Assembly: GCA_021397845.1 (NCBI GenBank)
Contig: CM038039.1
Span: 177,046,526 to 177,110,525, forward strand
From: Areca catechu
Lineage: Eukaryota > Streptophyta > Magnoliopsida > Arecales > Arecaceae
Direction of reading: 5' to 3'
DNA: 64,000 nt
A program made the translations under genes and the position numbers. Below the pieces are notes generated by a model, which saw nothing but the letters and a program-made list of their open reading frames with translations, was not told the origin of the DNA and did not search any database. This document shows, piece by piece, positions 32,861 through 44,868 of the stretch; the first letter of the stretch is position 1; each line of letters begins with the position of its first letter.

Positions 32861-33715
32861 CTAAATTTCCTTAGTGGCTAAAATCCAAACATGTGTACCC
32901 TCAGTGAGTTCTTTCTCAATCTCTTTATCAGTTATCAAATTGACTCCTATTTTCTTTTCCTTTAGGTGGCTCGATACTCTTTTAACGGTGTCCTTAGGTG
33001 GTGTTGGGTTAATTACAAACTTCTTTCCTAGGTGCACGAATGAGCAATTTGATCGACCGTATAGGGTCGCGTCATGATCAAATAACCAGGGTTGACCTAG
33101 GACGATATTGCTTACTCCCATTGGTAAGACATCACACCACACTTTCTCCTGATAGGACTGTAATTGGATTTGGACTAGGCACCTATGTTTGATGGGAATT
33201 GAAGTGGAGTCTATCCAAGAAACCTTATCGGGATTTGGATGAGGAACTATGGACAAGCCTAAAGTTTTGACAGCACCAGTGGATGTGGCATTTACACAAC
33301 TCCCACTATCTATGATTATTTTACATACCTTATCCCCTAACTTGACAAATGTTTGTAGGATGTTAGTCCTACGCCAATCCTGCTGTGTCACAGTGTGCGT
33401 AAGGATGCATCTAACTACTCCCAATAGATTAGGCTCTATTTGTTCCTCATCACCTTCAGACTCTTTAGCCAAATTATCCTCAGCCTGATATACTTCCTCA
33501 ACATTATCACCTAGGGGTTCTTTGGGTTCATACTCATTCTCTTCTAATTCCCCTATGTGTAAGGCCCTAGTTGGACAATTGCAAGCGTAATGGCCTAACT
33601 TATGACATCTATAGCAAGCCACATTTGGATTTGTAGTCCTCTGAACTTCTGGTGCTTTAACCCTATCATCTTTACGAGTTAGAGGGGAGCTAGGGTTGGG
33701 TCGACTGGGTCGCAT
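32861..33715 (-). pseudogene. K: nucleocapsid, acidic linker and protease
   Basis: Open for 284 codons. A single CCHC knuckle CYRCHKLGHYACNC is followed by a Glu-rich linker and the protease with DSGSCVNATS and LPMGVSNIVLGQPWL. In frame with gag above and RT below, so K was built as one Gag-Pol ORF. Confidence 0.88.
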
Positions 33716-34741
33716 CTGATTTGATTCTGGCTGCTGACTTGGTGCACTAGTTCTAGGGGGTTCGGGTCTGCGATAAAATAGTCCCCTATGAAATCTCTTG
33801 GCATCTCATGCCACCTGGTAAGCTAGGTCTAAGCCATGGACTTCTCTCAAAAATAACTTCTTCTGGATCTCTTCTCTCAATCCTGCCCGAAATCTAGACA
33901 ATGTAACAGACTCAAACTCATTTACATTGCATCTCATTACAAATTCATCAAATTTGGCAATGTATTCGGCTATAATCTTGGTTCCTTGAGTCAATCTCTG
34001 TCACTGATCTAGAAGTCTCTGGTGGTAGGATATGGAAAGGTATTTTTCTCTAAGCCTAAGTTTCATTGCCCTCCAGGTTACTATGGGAACATCACCTCTT
34101 TGTCTAATGAACCTCTCGACATTCCCCTAGTAAATCCTAGCCTGACGAATTAACCTAAGCTTTGCAAACTTGCACTTTCTTTCCTCAGTCATGTCATACC
34201 AATTGAAGTATTAGTCCATCTCTCCCTCCCAATCTTTGTAAACCTTATGATCCAGATTCCCATCAAATGTTGGAGCTTCCTATCTAATACTCCTAAGGGT
34301 TTGCTCATCACGGTCTGTCTGATCCTGATTGTGTCTCCTAGGACTTGGCTCATAGACTGGATCATGATGTGCTATCCTAAGATTCAGATCATGGACTCGA
34401 TCAGGATTAGGCCTCCTAGGATTTGGCTTGAAGAAATGGTCTAGATGAAGAGCCCTTCTAGGGTTGATGGGTATTTCAAACTCACGTTCAGGCTCTAACT
34501 CATTTTGGACTTCATGATTTCCTCCACGGGTACGAGCTTCTAATCGATCAAGTCTAGCAGTGATGTGGGTTATCTGATCAGTCAAGTTTTGATTGGTCTA
34601 GGCTAATTGATCAGTTAAGTTTTGGTTCGGCCTGGTGATTTGGTCATTTAAAGATTTCATTAGACTCTCAAAGTTTTGTTCCATGTTTACACTAGATTGA
34701 GATTGGGTTTGCTGATAAGGTGCTCCTGATCTAGTTGCCAT
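33716..34741 (-). pseudogene. K: gag N-terminal and capsid part
   Basis: Start at ATG 34741 (MATRSGAPYQQ), as in M. Contains the coiled-coil-like DQITRPNQNLTDQLA, a linker with NPRR repeats and the capsid (APTFDGNLDHKVY, KFDEFVMRCNV, RFRAGLREEIQKKL). In-frame stops lie near 34598, 34280 and 33806 and elsewhere. Single frame throughout. Confidence 0.86.
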
Positions 34742-35663
34742 GCACACGGACTCATCTCGAACTAGGGGTTTTGCTAGACCTAGAGTACAAATCAAATGTA
34801 AGGTCAAATTGATAATCCGGGTTGTATTAACTTGGCACCTGGCCAGGTAAGTATAAGGTTAATGGAGGTTCCTCTTTGCTTACCTTAGACACCAATTTGA
34901 AATTGGCCAGGTAAGCGAACCAACCCACTTTCCTTCGGGCTCTTGTCCTTGAATCACTTGCCTAGACACCAGATACAAGCACACACAAACAAGGTGTCAA
35001 AGTTGGCTTGACACTTGATTTGACCCGACCTTGTGGGTGTCCCTAGCTCACTAGAGCAATTAGATGTCTAATCTGTTTTAATTAGGGTTGGGTTCATTAT
35101 GCAAGTTGGTGATTTTTGGGCTAGGGACAGGTAATGAAATCCTGACCCTATGTCAATTTGATGCCCTTAATTTGTTTTATCATGAAATGAATGCAAACAA
35201 GCATATGGACCCAAATTTTAGGTGTAGAATTAGTATGTTAAAGTTCTAAAGTGGTGCAGAAAAGTGTAACATAAAGATGTCTGAAAATTCTGGAAAAATC
35301 ACAGAATGTTCCTATCTCATGTACAAGATACCAAATGAAAGGAAATTAAAAATAAAAATCTGTGTTAGGCGTGGTAGATTCCGGAACACAGATAAAGAAT
35401 GCAGGACATAATAGCAAAATTTAAACGAATATAGATATGAACATACCAAACTTCAACCTAAAAATTCACGTCTGGCTAGGGGATTATTATTCCCATTGGT
35501 CGGGACAGTGTACTGGTGTACACCCGCTTAGGAGGCATGAATTTTAGATCTAGATTGGATTTTAAAAAATAATAACTAAGTAGCATGTATGAATGCTATG
35601 CATGCAGAAAAATTCAGCAACCTACCTAAATGCACAAATTCAATATTAACCATAACCTACCAT
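34742..35663 (-). other. K: 5' leader
   Basis: About 920 noncoding bases. A CCCTAG/CTAGAG stem near 35040 matches the leader hairpin with one G-T wobble. No gene. Confidence 0.7.
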
Positions 35664-35679
35664 GCTCTGATACCAAAAA
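35664..35679 (-). other. K: tRNA-iMet primer-binding site
   Basis: Plus-strand GCTCTGATACCAAAAA next to the TGATGGGATATGG end of the 5' LTR; perfect. Confidence 0.92.
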
Positions 35680-37051
35680 TGATGGGATATGGATATGGAA
35701 TGATGCATTTCTATGAATTTAAGATATTAAATGATGATGAGGCAGATATGCATGCGGCTATTTTATGTAAAGAAGTAGAATTTCATGAAAAGGACATAAG
35801 GGAAAACATGACTAGGAAGACAACCTATCAAAGCAATTAAGAAAATGGACCTTTGTGGTTAGGAAACCACACAGGTTAGGGCTAGCTTAATTTCCTATTT
35901 CAGATCTGAAACAGATTTATAAAGATTGGTTATCTGGCCATTAATATTCTGAAATGAAGTAAGGAACACTCAAGATGAAGTATTTAAATGGCCAAGGAAT
36001 TACTCTAGGTTTTAAAGCATCCAGCATCTGATTCTTTGGCATAGTAGACCTTCATCTTGGAAACCATGAAACCCGGGGATCCTGCATAGGTAGATGGAAA
36101 GGTTAAGGTTTAGATGGAAGATTGGAAGAAAGGAAGAGGAAAGTTAAGAGTGGAAGTATTGGCTTAGGCTTGGATTGAAGTAATCTCCCTTTGGCATCCT
36201 TTGCTTGAATCATCTTCAATTGTTGGCGTGGAGAACTCCATTGTAGATGATCTCTTTTGAAAGATGGGAAGGTCAAAATTGGAGAGGCTTGAAGAGGGTT
36301 CTTCAAGGGTGGCCGAATGGGATTGGAAGAGGGATTAGTAGCTTGTTTGGTTAAGTATCTTAGGTCTCACACCTATCTTCTCTCAAGGATCTTTAGCTAG
36401 CAAAGGAAGAAAGCTTTCTTAGAAAAAAATTTCATTTCATTCATCATCCATTTACAAGAGGATTCTAGGAGCTTTTATAAACCTTAAGCTCCTTTTCAAA
36501 TTCAAAATACAACACCTTTCATGGACAATATCATGGGGCATCGCAAAGAAAGTGGAATGGCCCATTTACAAATTCAAACTCCTAATTTTAATATGGCATC
36601 CCATGAAGAGTGGAGCTTCCTTCAATTTGAATTTGATTTGGGCAAAAATTCATGGGTGAGGTGTCTTGTGATGTGGCTTGATCTTTCCTCCAAGTGGCAT
36701 GACTTGTCCTCCAAGATGGCATGGTCCAATGATGATTTGGTGCTCCAAGTAGTTGGTGAAGCTGGTTGCACTTAATCTGGCTTAATTCAAACCCAACTTC
36801 AAGTAGCTCTTGAACCCAACTCAATACAAAGCCTAATTGAACTCTAATTGAACCCAAATTGAAATAAAACATGACTCAATTATTCAACCTGACTCAATAC
36901 AAAGCCTACTTGAACTTTAAAATCCAAATTGACATAAAACAGGACTTAATTATTTAAATAAACACAAGTACAAGACCTAAATTCCTAATCTTCTATCCAT
37001 AAAGAACTTGGTATCAATTGAAGCCTCTTCCCGAGCCTGGTGCCCGCACCA
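35680..37051 (-). repeat. K: 5' LTR (1372 bp)
   Basis: Ends TGATGGG and GCCCGCACCA; flanked by the PBS and the TTAAT target copy. A TATA-like TTTATAAACC lies near 36475 (minus). Confidence 0.92.
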
Positions 37052-37056
37052 TTAAT

Positions 37057-37100
37057 TGGGCAAACTAGTCACTCATGAAGGCCTCGAAGTTGGAATCCAT
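37057..37100 (-). pseudogene. J: gag start
   Basis: ATG at 37100 followed by MDSNFEAFMSD, a TAG, and FAQ, interrupted by K. The N-terminus is analogous to MEPNLEV of H. The continuation is at 22177-21970, in frame once K and one TTAAT are removed. Confidence 0.75.
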
Positions 37101-38053
37101 GGTTGAGCTAGGTTGGGGTTTAGATTGGTTGTACTAGACTATTGACTTGATGGTCATGCAATCAATCAATCAAGGGATTATGATGCAGTCAAGCACACAA
37201 GGGTTAGCACATTTTAGGATTTGCTAGACCTAGGTCAAAGTGGAATGGGTCGACTCAACTTACACCCAACTCAATAACTAATCCAACCACTGGTCAGGTA
37301 AGAGGTGGGGTGGTGGGAGGCTCCCCTTGCCTGTGACAGGGTCCTAATTAAATAACCACCAATCCACGTAGGGCGTTTTCCTTTGGACCTCTAGCCTTAG
37401 ACATCAGTTTCCAGTAATAGTTGATGAATTGAATGCACTAGTTTACCCACATGACTCGAACCCAACCGTTGATGTCCATAAATCTATTGGGTTGCTAGTT
37501 AATTTTAATTAAGGTTTGGATGCATATGCAAGGTGGTTGTTTTGGACCCAGCATAGGTGATAAAATCCTACCCTGATCTGGGATAGAAAATTGCCCTTAA
37601 GATTACTTTAAATGAGATGATGCACTGTCAATGAACCAGATGCAATCTAATAACAAAACATAAAATAAATTTTTTTGTCTCTTTTTATGAGGTAGTAATT
37701 TAAATTTGAGTTGGTTAAGTTATCAAACAAAATTGGCTCGGGTTTGGTAGTTGATTAGGTTTAGTTAAGTCAAGTTTGCAGGAACAGTAGAAATTTTTTT
37801 TTGGTCTATTTTTGATGCAGAAGTTAATATAGATTTCAAAGCAGTCCCAAAGGCTTGTACAGCACAATTTTCAAAGCAGAATAAAATTAAAATATAGATC
37901 ACAGAGCCACTTTACCAATTTTTAGAGTTACATGAATTTCAAGGTTGCACAGATCTCAAAGTAGAGCCTCTTTGATTTGTTTGGATTCGGTTCCTCCAAA
38001 AATTCTCGCTGACCCAAACTCGATGGTGTCTAGTTCTCCCCACTCCAAGGGAA
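37101..38053 (-). other. J: 5' leader, no PBS found
   Basis: About 950 noncoding bases with the landmarks of chromovirus leaders (GACCCGAAC-like, GATGTCC, CCCTTAAG). At the distance where K, L and A have their PBS (870-920 bases from the gag start), J meets the start of N at 38054; no GCTCTGATACCA is visible. So J has lost PBS and 5' LTR. Confidence 0.6.
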
Positions 38054-38713
38054 TGATGGGGACCCGAGAGCCCGGCCGCCTCAGTAGCCATATGGGATCC
38101 CAGTCATAGTGCCACATTTAGTGTGCCACCTCAACAGCCACATGGAGTCCCAATAGGTGCAATCTATTCAATCAAGGTAGTCCAAAATTTTCTTAAAGTC
38201 ATCCAAGCATAAAAGGAAGCAGATAAATGCCCCTTGTAGTAGATATTGGCTGACCAAGAAATATGAAAAAAATTATATAGCATCCCTTGTCTCATATGGC
38301 GCCCCCCCTATTTCATGCAAGATATAAGAGGAAGAAACTTGGCACCCAACCTTGAAGTGGTCCCCCTCCCTGTTTCATGCAACCACATTAGGTCAAAACA
38401 GGAAATAACTGGCACCCAAGCAAAGTGCCCAGGCAAAGAAAGAAAGCAAGCAAGAGACCAAGATTTTCTTCTCTCCTTATTGCCACGTATAACCAAAAAA
38501 TATAGAATATAATGTGGCACCCCCCATCTTTGCTTTTCAATCCATGTAATCCAAGGGCTAGGGTCAATTATAAAAGGACCCCTTTCATGTAAGAAAAATT
38601 AATCAATAATGATGATAATTTGAGAAGAGTGATTCTTCATTCTGCCTCCGTAAAGGAGTGGGCGTGATGCCCATCTTGCCTTTGACTTTCAGCATCGAGA
38701 GGTGTGGACCCCA
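38054..38713 (+). repeat. N: 5' LTR, first part
   Basis: Starts TGATGGGGACCCGAG. TATAAAAGG at 38569-38577 lies between GGGTC and GACCC. GTGATTCTTC and GGGCGTGATGCCC are shared with the LTR of B. It stops at GTGTGGACCCCA where M begins. Confidence 0.75.
38569..38577 (+). promoter_or_regulatory. TATA box in the LTR of N
   Basis: TATAAAAGG within AGGGTC...GACCCC. The RNA start would be about 25-30 bases downstream, near the GTAAGAAAAATT segment. Confidence 0.6.
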
Positions 38714-39990
38714 TGGTGCGGGCACCAAAGTTTGAAAGAGGCTTCGATCTAATTCAGTATGGCTTTAATTCTTTCATTGAACTTGTGTCTTGTAAATAGA
38801 GTAATTTTACTTCTTTAATTGAAATTGAAACATGTAATTAGGGTTGGGTTAACCTCAATTTCAATTTGGTTTCTTTTGAGTCCATTTGGATTTTTGAGTC
38901 CAATTAGGGTCAAATTGGTCTTGTATTTATTGAGTTTAGTAGTTGGGTCCAAGAGGGGTTTGGAAGAGTTGATTGGAATTGGTTCAATGTAAGTAAGCTC
39001 ACTTGAAGATTGGATGCATTCAATCACTCCAACAATTTAAGGTTAATGCCACTTCAGCAAGCATTGTTGGATGCCATGTCAACCTCCCAACCACTAGTGT
39101 ACACCTCATCAAGCCACATCACCACATGCCGCATCACCAAGGGGAATTCAAATTCAAAGGAGCCGGTCAAGGTGTTTCAACCTTCCATCCTTATAGCTAG
39201 CAACTTCCTATGAAAAGCTCCATGTATTTCGAATTTTCAAAGTTCCTTGGAGGCTTAGAAAATCTACTCCAAGCTCTCTTGTAGATATGAATGAAAAGTT
39301 AAAGTTTCTTCTCTTCCATTTGTGTTATCAAATGTCCTCCAAGAGGGAGTGGGTGAGAGGCCCTTAGCTACTTCAAGAAAAGCCATTTTCCATGCCAAGA
39401 ACCATTAGTATATTTTTCATTCCATCCAATCACTCCATTCCATCTTCCAAGGTGCAAGGAAACCATTCAAAGGAGACCGGCAAGGCTACTTCCACTCCAC
39501 CAAACTTCTTCTCAAACTTCAACCTTCATTTCATTAGTATTCCACCTTTCAATTTCTTTTTTCTGACTCTAATATGATTTGTGTAGGATCCCTGGGATTT
39601 CCAGGTTCCAAAGAAGAAGGTCTTCTGAGACAAGAAATAGAAACAAGAAGTCCTACCATCTAGAGGAATCTCCTTGTCATCCAAGAGCTTCATCTTTGAG
39701 TGTAATATTTCCAATCGCTGAAATGTTAATAACCGGGTACTCACTCTTTAAATGTTTTCAGATCTAAAATATTAAAGTAATTTAGCCCTAGCTAGTGTGG
39801 TTTCTTAGCCACAAAGATCCTTTTCTCTATACTACTTTGAAAGTTCTCATTCAGTTCTAGTTTAATATGCAAAACCCTTCATGAATATTTCTATTATTTT
39901 ACATGGAAAAGTAGCCTAGCTTCACTTCAATTTTCATTTAGTTACTACTATCTCCTCCTAGATTGCATCATTCCATTTCATTCCGCATCA
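38714..39990 (+). repeat. M: 5' LTR (1277 bp)
   Basis: TGGTGCGGGCACC to TTCCGCATCA. Matches 47100-48428; the latter has an extra stretch near 47570-47640 containing a duplicated TTATAGCTAGC segment. Confidence 0.9.
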
Positions 39991-40005
39991 AATTGGTATC
40001 AGAGC
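39991..40005 (+). other. M: tRNA-iMet primer-binding site
   Basis: AATTGGTATCAGAGC directly after the LTR; perfect. Confidence 0.92.
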
Positions 40006-40889
40006 ATGGTAGGTTAGGGCTTAGCATCTTCTTCAGTACTTGGATTGGGTGCTTCACCATGGCCATCCGGTCATAGGAAAAAGAAGGGCTACATGACCCT
40101 CACATCCCATTCAATGGAGATTTCCTATGGCATGTAGGGGCATTGATGTGATTGTCCCTTGAAGGGGAACACAAGAAGGTATGTTTTAAATCTTAAAGAA
40201 TAGTTTTGCATAATTGGAATCTAGCATCTTTAAAATTTCTGTTGTTCTGTCCTGTTTGCATTGTCTAAGTTCTAGGAACTGCCCAGCATAGCACAGATTT
40301 TATTTTAATTTCCTTTCATCTGGTATATCATCTATGAGCTAGGAATGTTCTATGATTTTTTCTGAATTTTCTAACACTGATAAATAGCACTCATCAACCC
40401 CACTTCAAAATTGCAACACATAAAAATTATGCACCTAAAATTAGGGTTCATTACATGTTCGCACTCATCTCATGGTAAATCGATTTAAGGGCATCAATAT
40501 GACATGGGGGCAGGATTTAATCACCTGTCCTTAGCCCAAAACCATCACCCTACATAGCGAACCCAATCCTTAATTAAAACAGAGTAGTACACTAATTCCT
40601 AGGGACACGCACAGGTCTAGTTCAAGTCATTTGGGAAAACTGGTGCACCCACTCCTGCATCTATTTCTGAAAGCTGGTGTCTAGGCTAGGGGTCAAGTGG
40701 CAAACACCCAAAGCAATTCTTGCAGTTTTTAATTAGGACCCAGTGAGAGCTGGGGGAGCCTCACACAGACCCACCCATTACCTGGCCAGTGGACAGGATA
40801 GCTATTGATTTGGTTGTACCTAGTTGACTCACCTTACTTGAGCTACTCGGTCTAGTAAACCCTGAGCCCGAGTTTGAGTCTGTGTGTGC
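40006..40889 (+). other. M: 5' leader
   Basis: About 885 noncoding bases. The hairpin of the other leaders is decayed here (only CCTAGGGACAC near 40597 remains). No gene seen. Confidence 0.7.
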
Positions 40890-42100
40890 ATGGCAACTAG
40901 ATCGGGAGCACCCTACCAACAAACCCAAGATCAATCGAGTGTAACCATGGACCAAAATTTTGAGACCTTAATGAAAACCTTGAATGACCAAATGACCTGA
41001 CTGAACCAAAACCTGACTGACCAATTGGCCCAGACCAACCAAAGCATCACTAATTAGATGACCCTCATCATTGCTAGGCTTGATCGATTAGAGACTCGTA
41101 CCCCTGGAAGAACCCATGAAGTCCAAAATAAATTAGAGCCTGAATCAGGGTTTTAAACACCCATCAACCCTAGAAGGGCTCCCTATCAAGACCTTTTCCC
41201 TGAACCCAATCCTAGAAGGCCTCATCAAGATCCTTTCCTTGAGCCAAATCCTAGGAGACCCAACCCTGATCGAGTCCATGACTCGAACCCTAGGCGACCA
41301 CACCATGAACCAGCTTATGAGCCAAATCCTAGGAGACCCATTCAGGATCAAATGGACCATGATGACCGAACCATTAGGAACATTAGATTGGAAGCACCCA
41401 CTTTTGATGGAAATCTAGATCCTTTGGTTTATATAGACTGGGACGGAGAGATAGATCAGTATTTTGAGTGGTACGACATGACTGAGGAGAGGAAATGCAA
41501 ATTTGCGAAGCTTAGGTTAATCCGTCAGGCCAGGCTATATTGGGGAAATGTCGAAAGGTTCATTAGATAAAGAGGTGATGTTCCCAAAGTAACCTGGAGG
41601 GCAATGAAGCTTAGGCCTAAAGAGAAGTACCTTCCCATGTCCTACCACCAATGACTTTTAGATCAGTGGCAGAGATTGAACAAGGGAACAAAGAGTATAG
41701 CTGAGTACATTACAAAATTTGATGAGTTTGTGATAAGATGCAATGTCGATGAGTCCGAATCAGTTATCCTGTCTAGGTTCAAAGCCGGATTAAGGGAAGA
41801 GATCCAGAAGGAGTTGTTCTTGAGAGAAGTCTAAGATTTAGAGTTAGCCTACCAGGTAGTACAAGATGTTGAGAGATTTAATAGGGGACCAATTTATCGT
41901 AGACCAGAATCCCCTAGAACTAGTGCACCTAGTTAGCAGCCAGGACCAAGTCAGATATGACCAAACCGACCAAACCCTAGTACACCTTTGACCCATAGAG
42001 ACGATAGGGGTAAAGCACCAAAAGTTTAGAGAATCCCAAACCCTAATGCTCCTTGTTTCAGATGTCATAAGATAGGCTATTATGCTAGCAATTATCTAAC
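40890..42100 (+). pseudogene. M: gag
   Basis: ATG at 40890 (MATRSGAPYQQ). The linker holds about five NPRRPxxDP units. Capsid at 41352-41570 (APTFDGNLDPLVYIDW, EWYDMTEERKCKFAKLR) and later ITKFDEFVIRCNV and RFKAGLREEIQKEL. The zinc knuckle is degenerate: CFRCHKIGYY has lost its His and the last Cys is changed. Several TAG/TGA/TAA stops, but no frameshift to the protease. Confidence 0.87.
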
Positions 42101-42842
42101 TAGAGCCTCGTGCATAGGAGAATTAGCTGAAAATGAGTCTGAATCCATAGAGCCCCTAAATGATTATGTTGAGGAAGTATATCAGGCCGAGAATAATTTG
42201 GCAGATCAATATGAAGGTGACGAGGATCATGTAGAGCCTGATCTTTTGGGAGTAGTTAGATGCATCCTTACCCAGACTGAGACCCATGAAGATTGGCATA
42301 GGACTAACATCCTACAAACCATTGTCAAGTTAGGAGATAAGGTGTGTAAGATAATCATAGATAGTGAGAGTTGTGTGAATGTCATATCCACTAGTGCTGT
42401 CAAAACATTAGGTTTATCCACAATTCCCCATCCAAATCCCTATAAGGTTTCTTAGATAGACTCCACCTCAATTCCTATCATGCTTAGGTGTCTAGTCCAA
42501 ATCCAATTACAGTCCTATCAGGAGAAGGTGTGGTGTGATGTCCTACCAATGGGAGTGAGTAGTATCATCTTAGGTCGACCCTGGTTATTTAACCATGATG
42601 CAACCCTTTATGGTTGATCTAATTCTTGTGCATTCATGCACTTTGGAAAGAAGTTTGTGATCAACTCTACACCACTTAAGGACACTATTAAAAAATGATC
42701 GAGCCACCTAAAGGAAAAGAAGACCGGAGTCAACCTGATAATCGCAAAAAAAATTGACAAAGAGCTCACTAAGGGTACACCTATTTGGGTCTTAACCACT
42801 AAGGAAAATCAAGAGCCTTCCCAGAAAGAACACCCTCAGGAA
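42101..42842 (+). pseudogene. M: acidic linker and protease
   Basis: Open at 42198-42455. The protease motif reads DSESCVNV, with the invariant Gly of DSG replaced by Glu, which should abolish activity. A TAG follows VS at 42453-42455. LPMGVSSIILGRPWL closes the domain. In frame with gag and RT. Confidence 0.87.
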
Positions 42843-43574
42843 GTGGTTGAAGTGTTAGAGAACTTTAAGGATGTGTTTCCTAATGACCTACCTGACCACC
42901 TTCCACCACTTAGGGACATCCAACATGCCATTGATTTAGTCCCAGGAGCAACCCTACCCAACCTCCCACATTATAGAATGAACCCTACCGAACACCTAGA
43001 ATTACAAAGACAAGAAGGGGACCTCCTTAGAAAAAGATTTATTAGGGAAAGTTTGAGCCCTTGTGTAGTACCCACATTATTGACCCCTAAGAAAGATGGT
43101 ACTTGGAGGATGTGCGTTGATAGTTGTGCCATTAATAAGATCACAACTAAATATAGGTTTCCTAAACCCCGTTTGGACGACATGTTAGATATGATGGCTG
43201 GAGCAACAATATTTTCAAAGATTGACCTTAAGAGTGGCTATTATCATATTAGGATTAGACATGGGGATGAGTGGAAGACTGTGTTTAAGACCAAGGAGGT
43301 TCTTTTCGAATGGGTAGTAATGCCTTACGGATTGTCCAATACTCCTAGCACCTTTATGCGGATTATGAACCAAGTCTTACGATTATTTATAGGAAAGTTT
43401 GTCATAGTTTACTTCGACGACAATCTTATATATAGCAGGACCTAGGAGGATCATTTGGACCATTTGAAGCAAGTCTGTTTAGCTCTTAAGAAAAATAGTC
43501 TCTATGCAAACTTGAAAAAGTGTAATTTCTCACCAATAGGTCATTTTCCTAGGTTTTGTTATCACACAATAGTG
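42843..43574 (+). pseudogene. M: reverse transcriptase, first part
   Basis: Open 42843-43445 with SKIDLKSGYYHIRIRHGDEW, MPYGLSNTPSTFM and an intact YFDD. TAG at 43443-43445, then a decayed stretch to GFVIT-like sequence where P is inserted. Confidence 0.88.
43570..43574. repeat. Target-site duplication of P (left copy)
   Basis: TAGTG against TAGAG at 44869-44873, four of five bases. Confidence 0.7.
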
Positions 43575-44868
43575 TGATGGGGATCCAGGGCAGGTCCGGG
43601 TATTTTTTCCATTTTTTCTTATTTTTTCATATTTTTTATTTTTACTTATTCATGCTATTCCACCTATTCCCTATATTCCAGTTTTATCCCAATCTTATTC
43701 CCACCTTATTCCAGTCTTATTCCATCATCTTCCCATGATTTTAAAAAAAATTTCAAAACTCTAGCCCACCACCACTCCGGCCCTAGATCCAGGCCACTCG
43801 ACCCCCGGTCGACCCCGCCAGACTGTCGCCGATGCTCGCCGGCCCCCGCCCTCGCCGGAGAAGCCGTCGCCACCGCCCTTACCCATGGAAGACGAACGGC
43901 CATGGGAGACCAAACGGCATGCCCAGTGCGCCGTGCCGTTTCCCTTATGCTGCCCCGCCTGCAGCCCGCCACTGGCCGTCTGTCACTCGTCGTCCGCTGG
44001 TCCCGTCCATCGCCCGCTTCCCGGTCGTCGACCGTCCGCCGGTGCTCGACGAAGATCATCATCCCCTATGCATGACCGCGAGAGGATTTTGCATGGATTT
44101 CAGAGCAGCCCAATTTTCAGAGCAGCATGCTTTCTGGAGCAGAACATAAAGTCGACATATTTCTCATAGCAGATCAGCACCATTTTTGATGCAACACAAA
44201 TTTTGATGTAATTTATTTTCCTTTTTTCGTTTTCTTGGAGGCTAAGAAACTGAGGGTTTTGGTTTTTCTATATAAAGGTCCCCTCTCCCCTTGTAATAGT
44301 TAGAGAGAGAGTTGAATGAAATTTTTGGTTTAGCCATTGGTTCCGGTTCTGGTTCTGGGCTGAGGCCTGTTTGCCTTCGTTCCCTACTTTGTGGATGATG
44401 GGTTCGTTGGGGGGTGTGAGAGTCCTACTTTGTGGATGATGGATTCGAGCACCCTAGTTTTCCCCTATCTCATCTTCTTTATCCCCTCGTGTCCTTTGAG
44501 AGTCATCCTGGCGCATCCATGTGAGAGCCCTGCTATGTGCATTATGGGTTCGATGAGAGCTCAGGGTAGCTGGTGCTGTGATCCCTCAGGAGGGTAGCTT
44601 TAGGCTTTGACCCTTGACTTTCTGTGTGCGTCCCCCGCTAGAGTGAGTCTCAGGGCCATGAGTTCCACTTCCCGGTCCCCCATCTTCATCCTTCCTTCGC
44701 CACATCCACCCAGAAAATTAAAAATGAAAGAGATCAGCTATCTTAGGATATTAGTGTCAGTATGCCCTAGTCCCGGGAGGCTTCTTAGCCCTCCCACGGT
44801 CCTAGTTTGTTAGATGTTTTTTCTTGTTTTCCAAATAACCAGGTTACATCGATTTTCATCCTGCATCA
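43575..44868 (+). repeat. Solo LTR P (1294 bp)
   Basis: TGATGGGGATCCAGG at the start, ATCCTGCATCA at the end; no PBS, interior or second LTR, so it is a solo LTR left by LTR-LTR recombination. It splits the RT of M. Start and R/U5 words (GTGTGAGAGTCC, ATGGGTTCG) place it with B and N. Contains a pyrimidine-rich stretch (43590-43740) and a CpG-rich island (about 43760-44060) with ORFs on both strands that I do not accept as genes. Confidence 0.82.
44269..44278 (+). promoter_or_regulatory. TATA box in P
   Basis: TATATAAAGG followed by TCCCC, about 25 bases before GTAATAGTTAGAGAGAGAG. Confidence 0.6.

Larger units (their letters stand above)
22178..37051 (-). mobile_element. Chromovirus K (14.9 kb with nested L)
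   Basis: Minus-strand full-length element with both LTRs, perfect PBS, gag and complete pol. Own length is about 8.5 kb after removing L. Perfect TTAAT target duplication. Its 3' LTR is interrupted by L. The coding region has many stops, two frameshifts and a changed RT active site, so it is defective. Confidence 0.92.

Noticed and set aside
43706..44169. Overlapping ORFs on both strands in P
   Set aside because: GC-rich composition opens frames on both strands; located within an LTR, low complexity (Arg/Pro/Ser), no recognisable domain.
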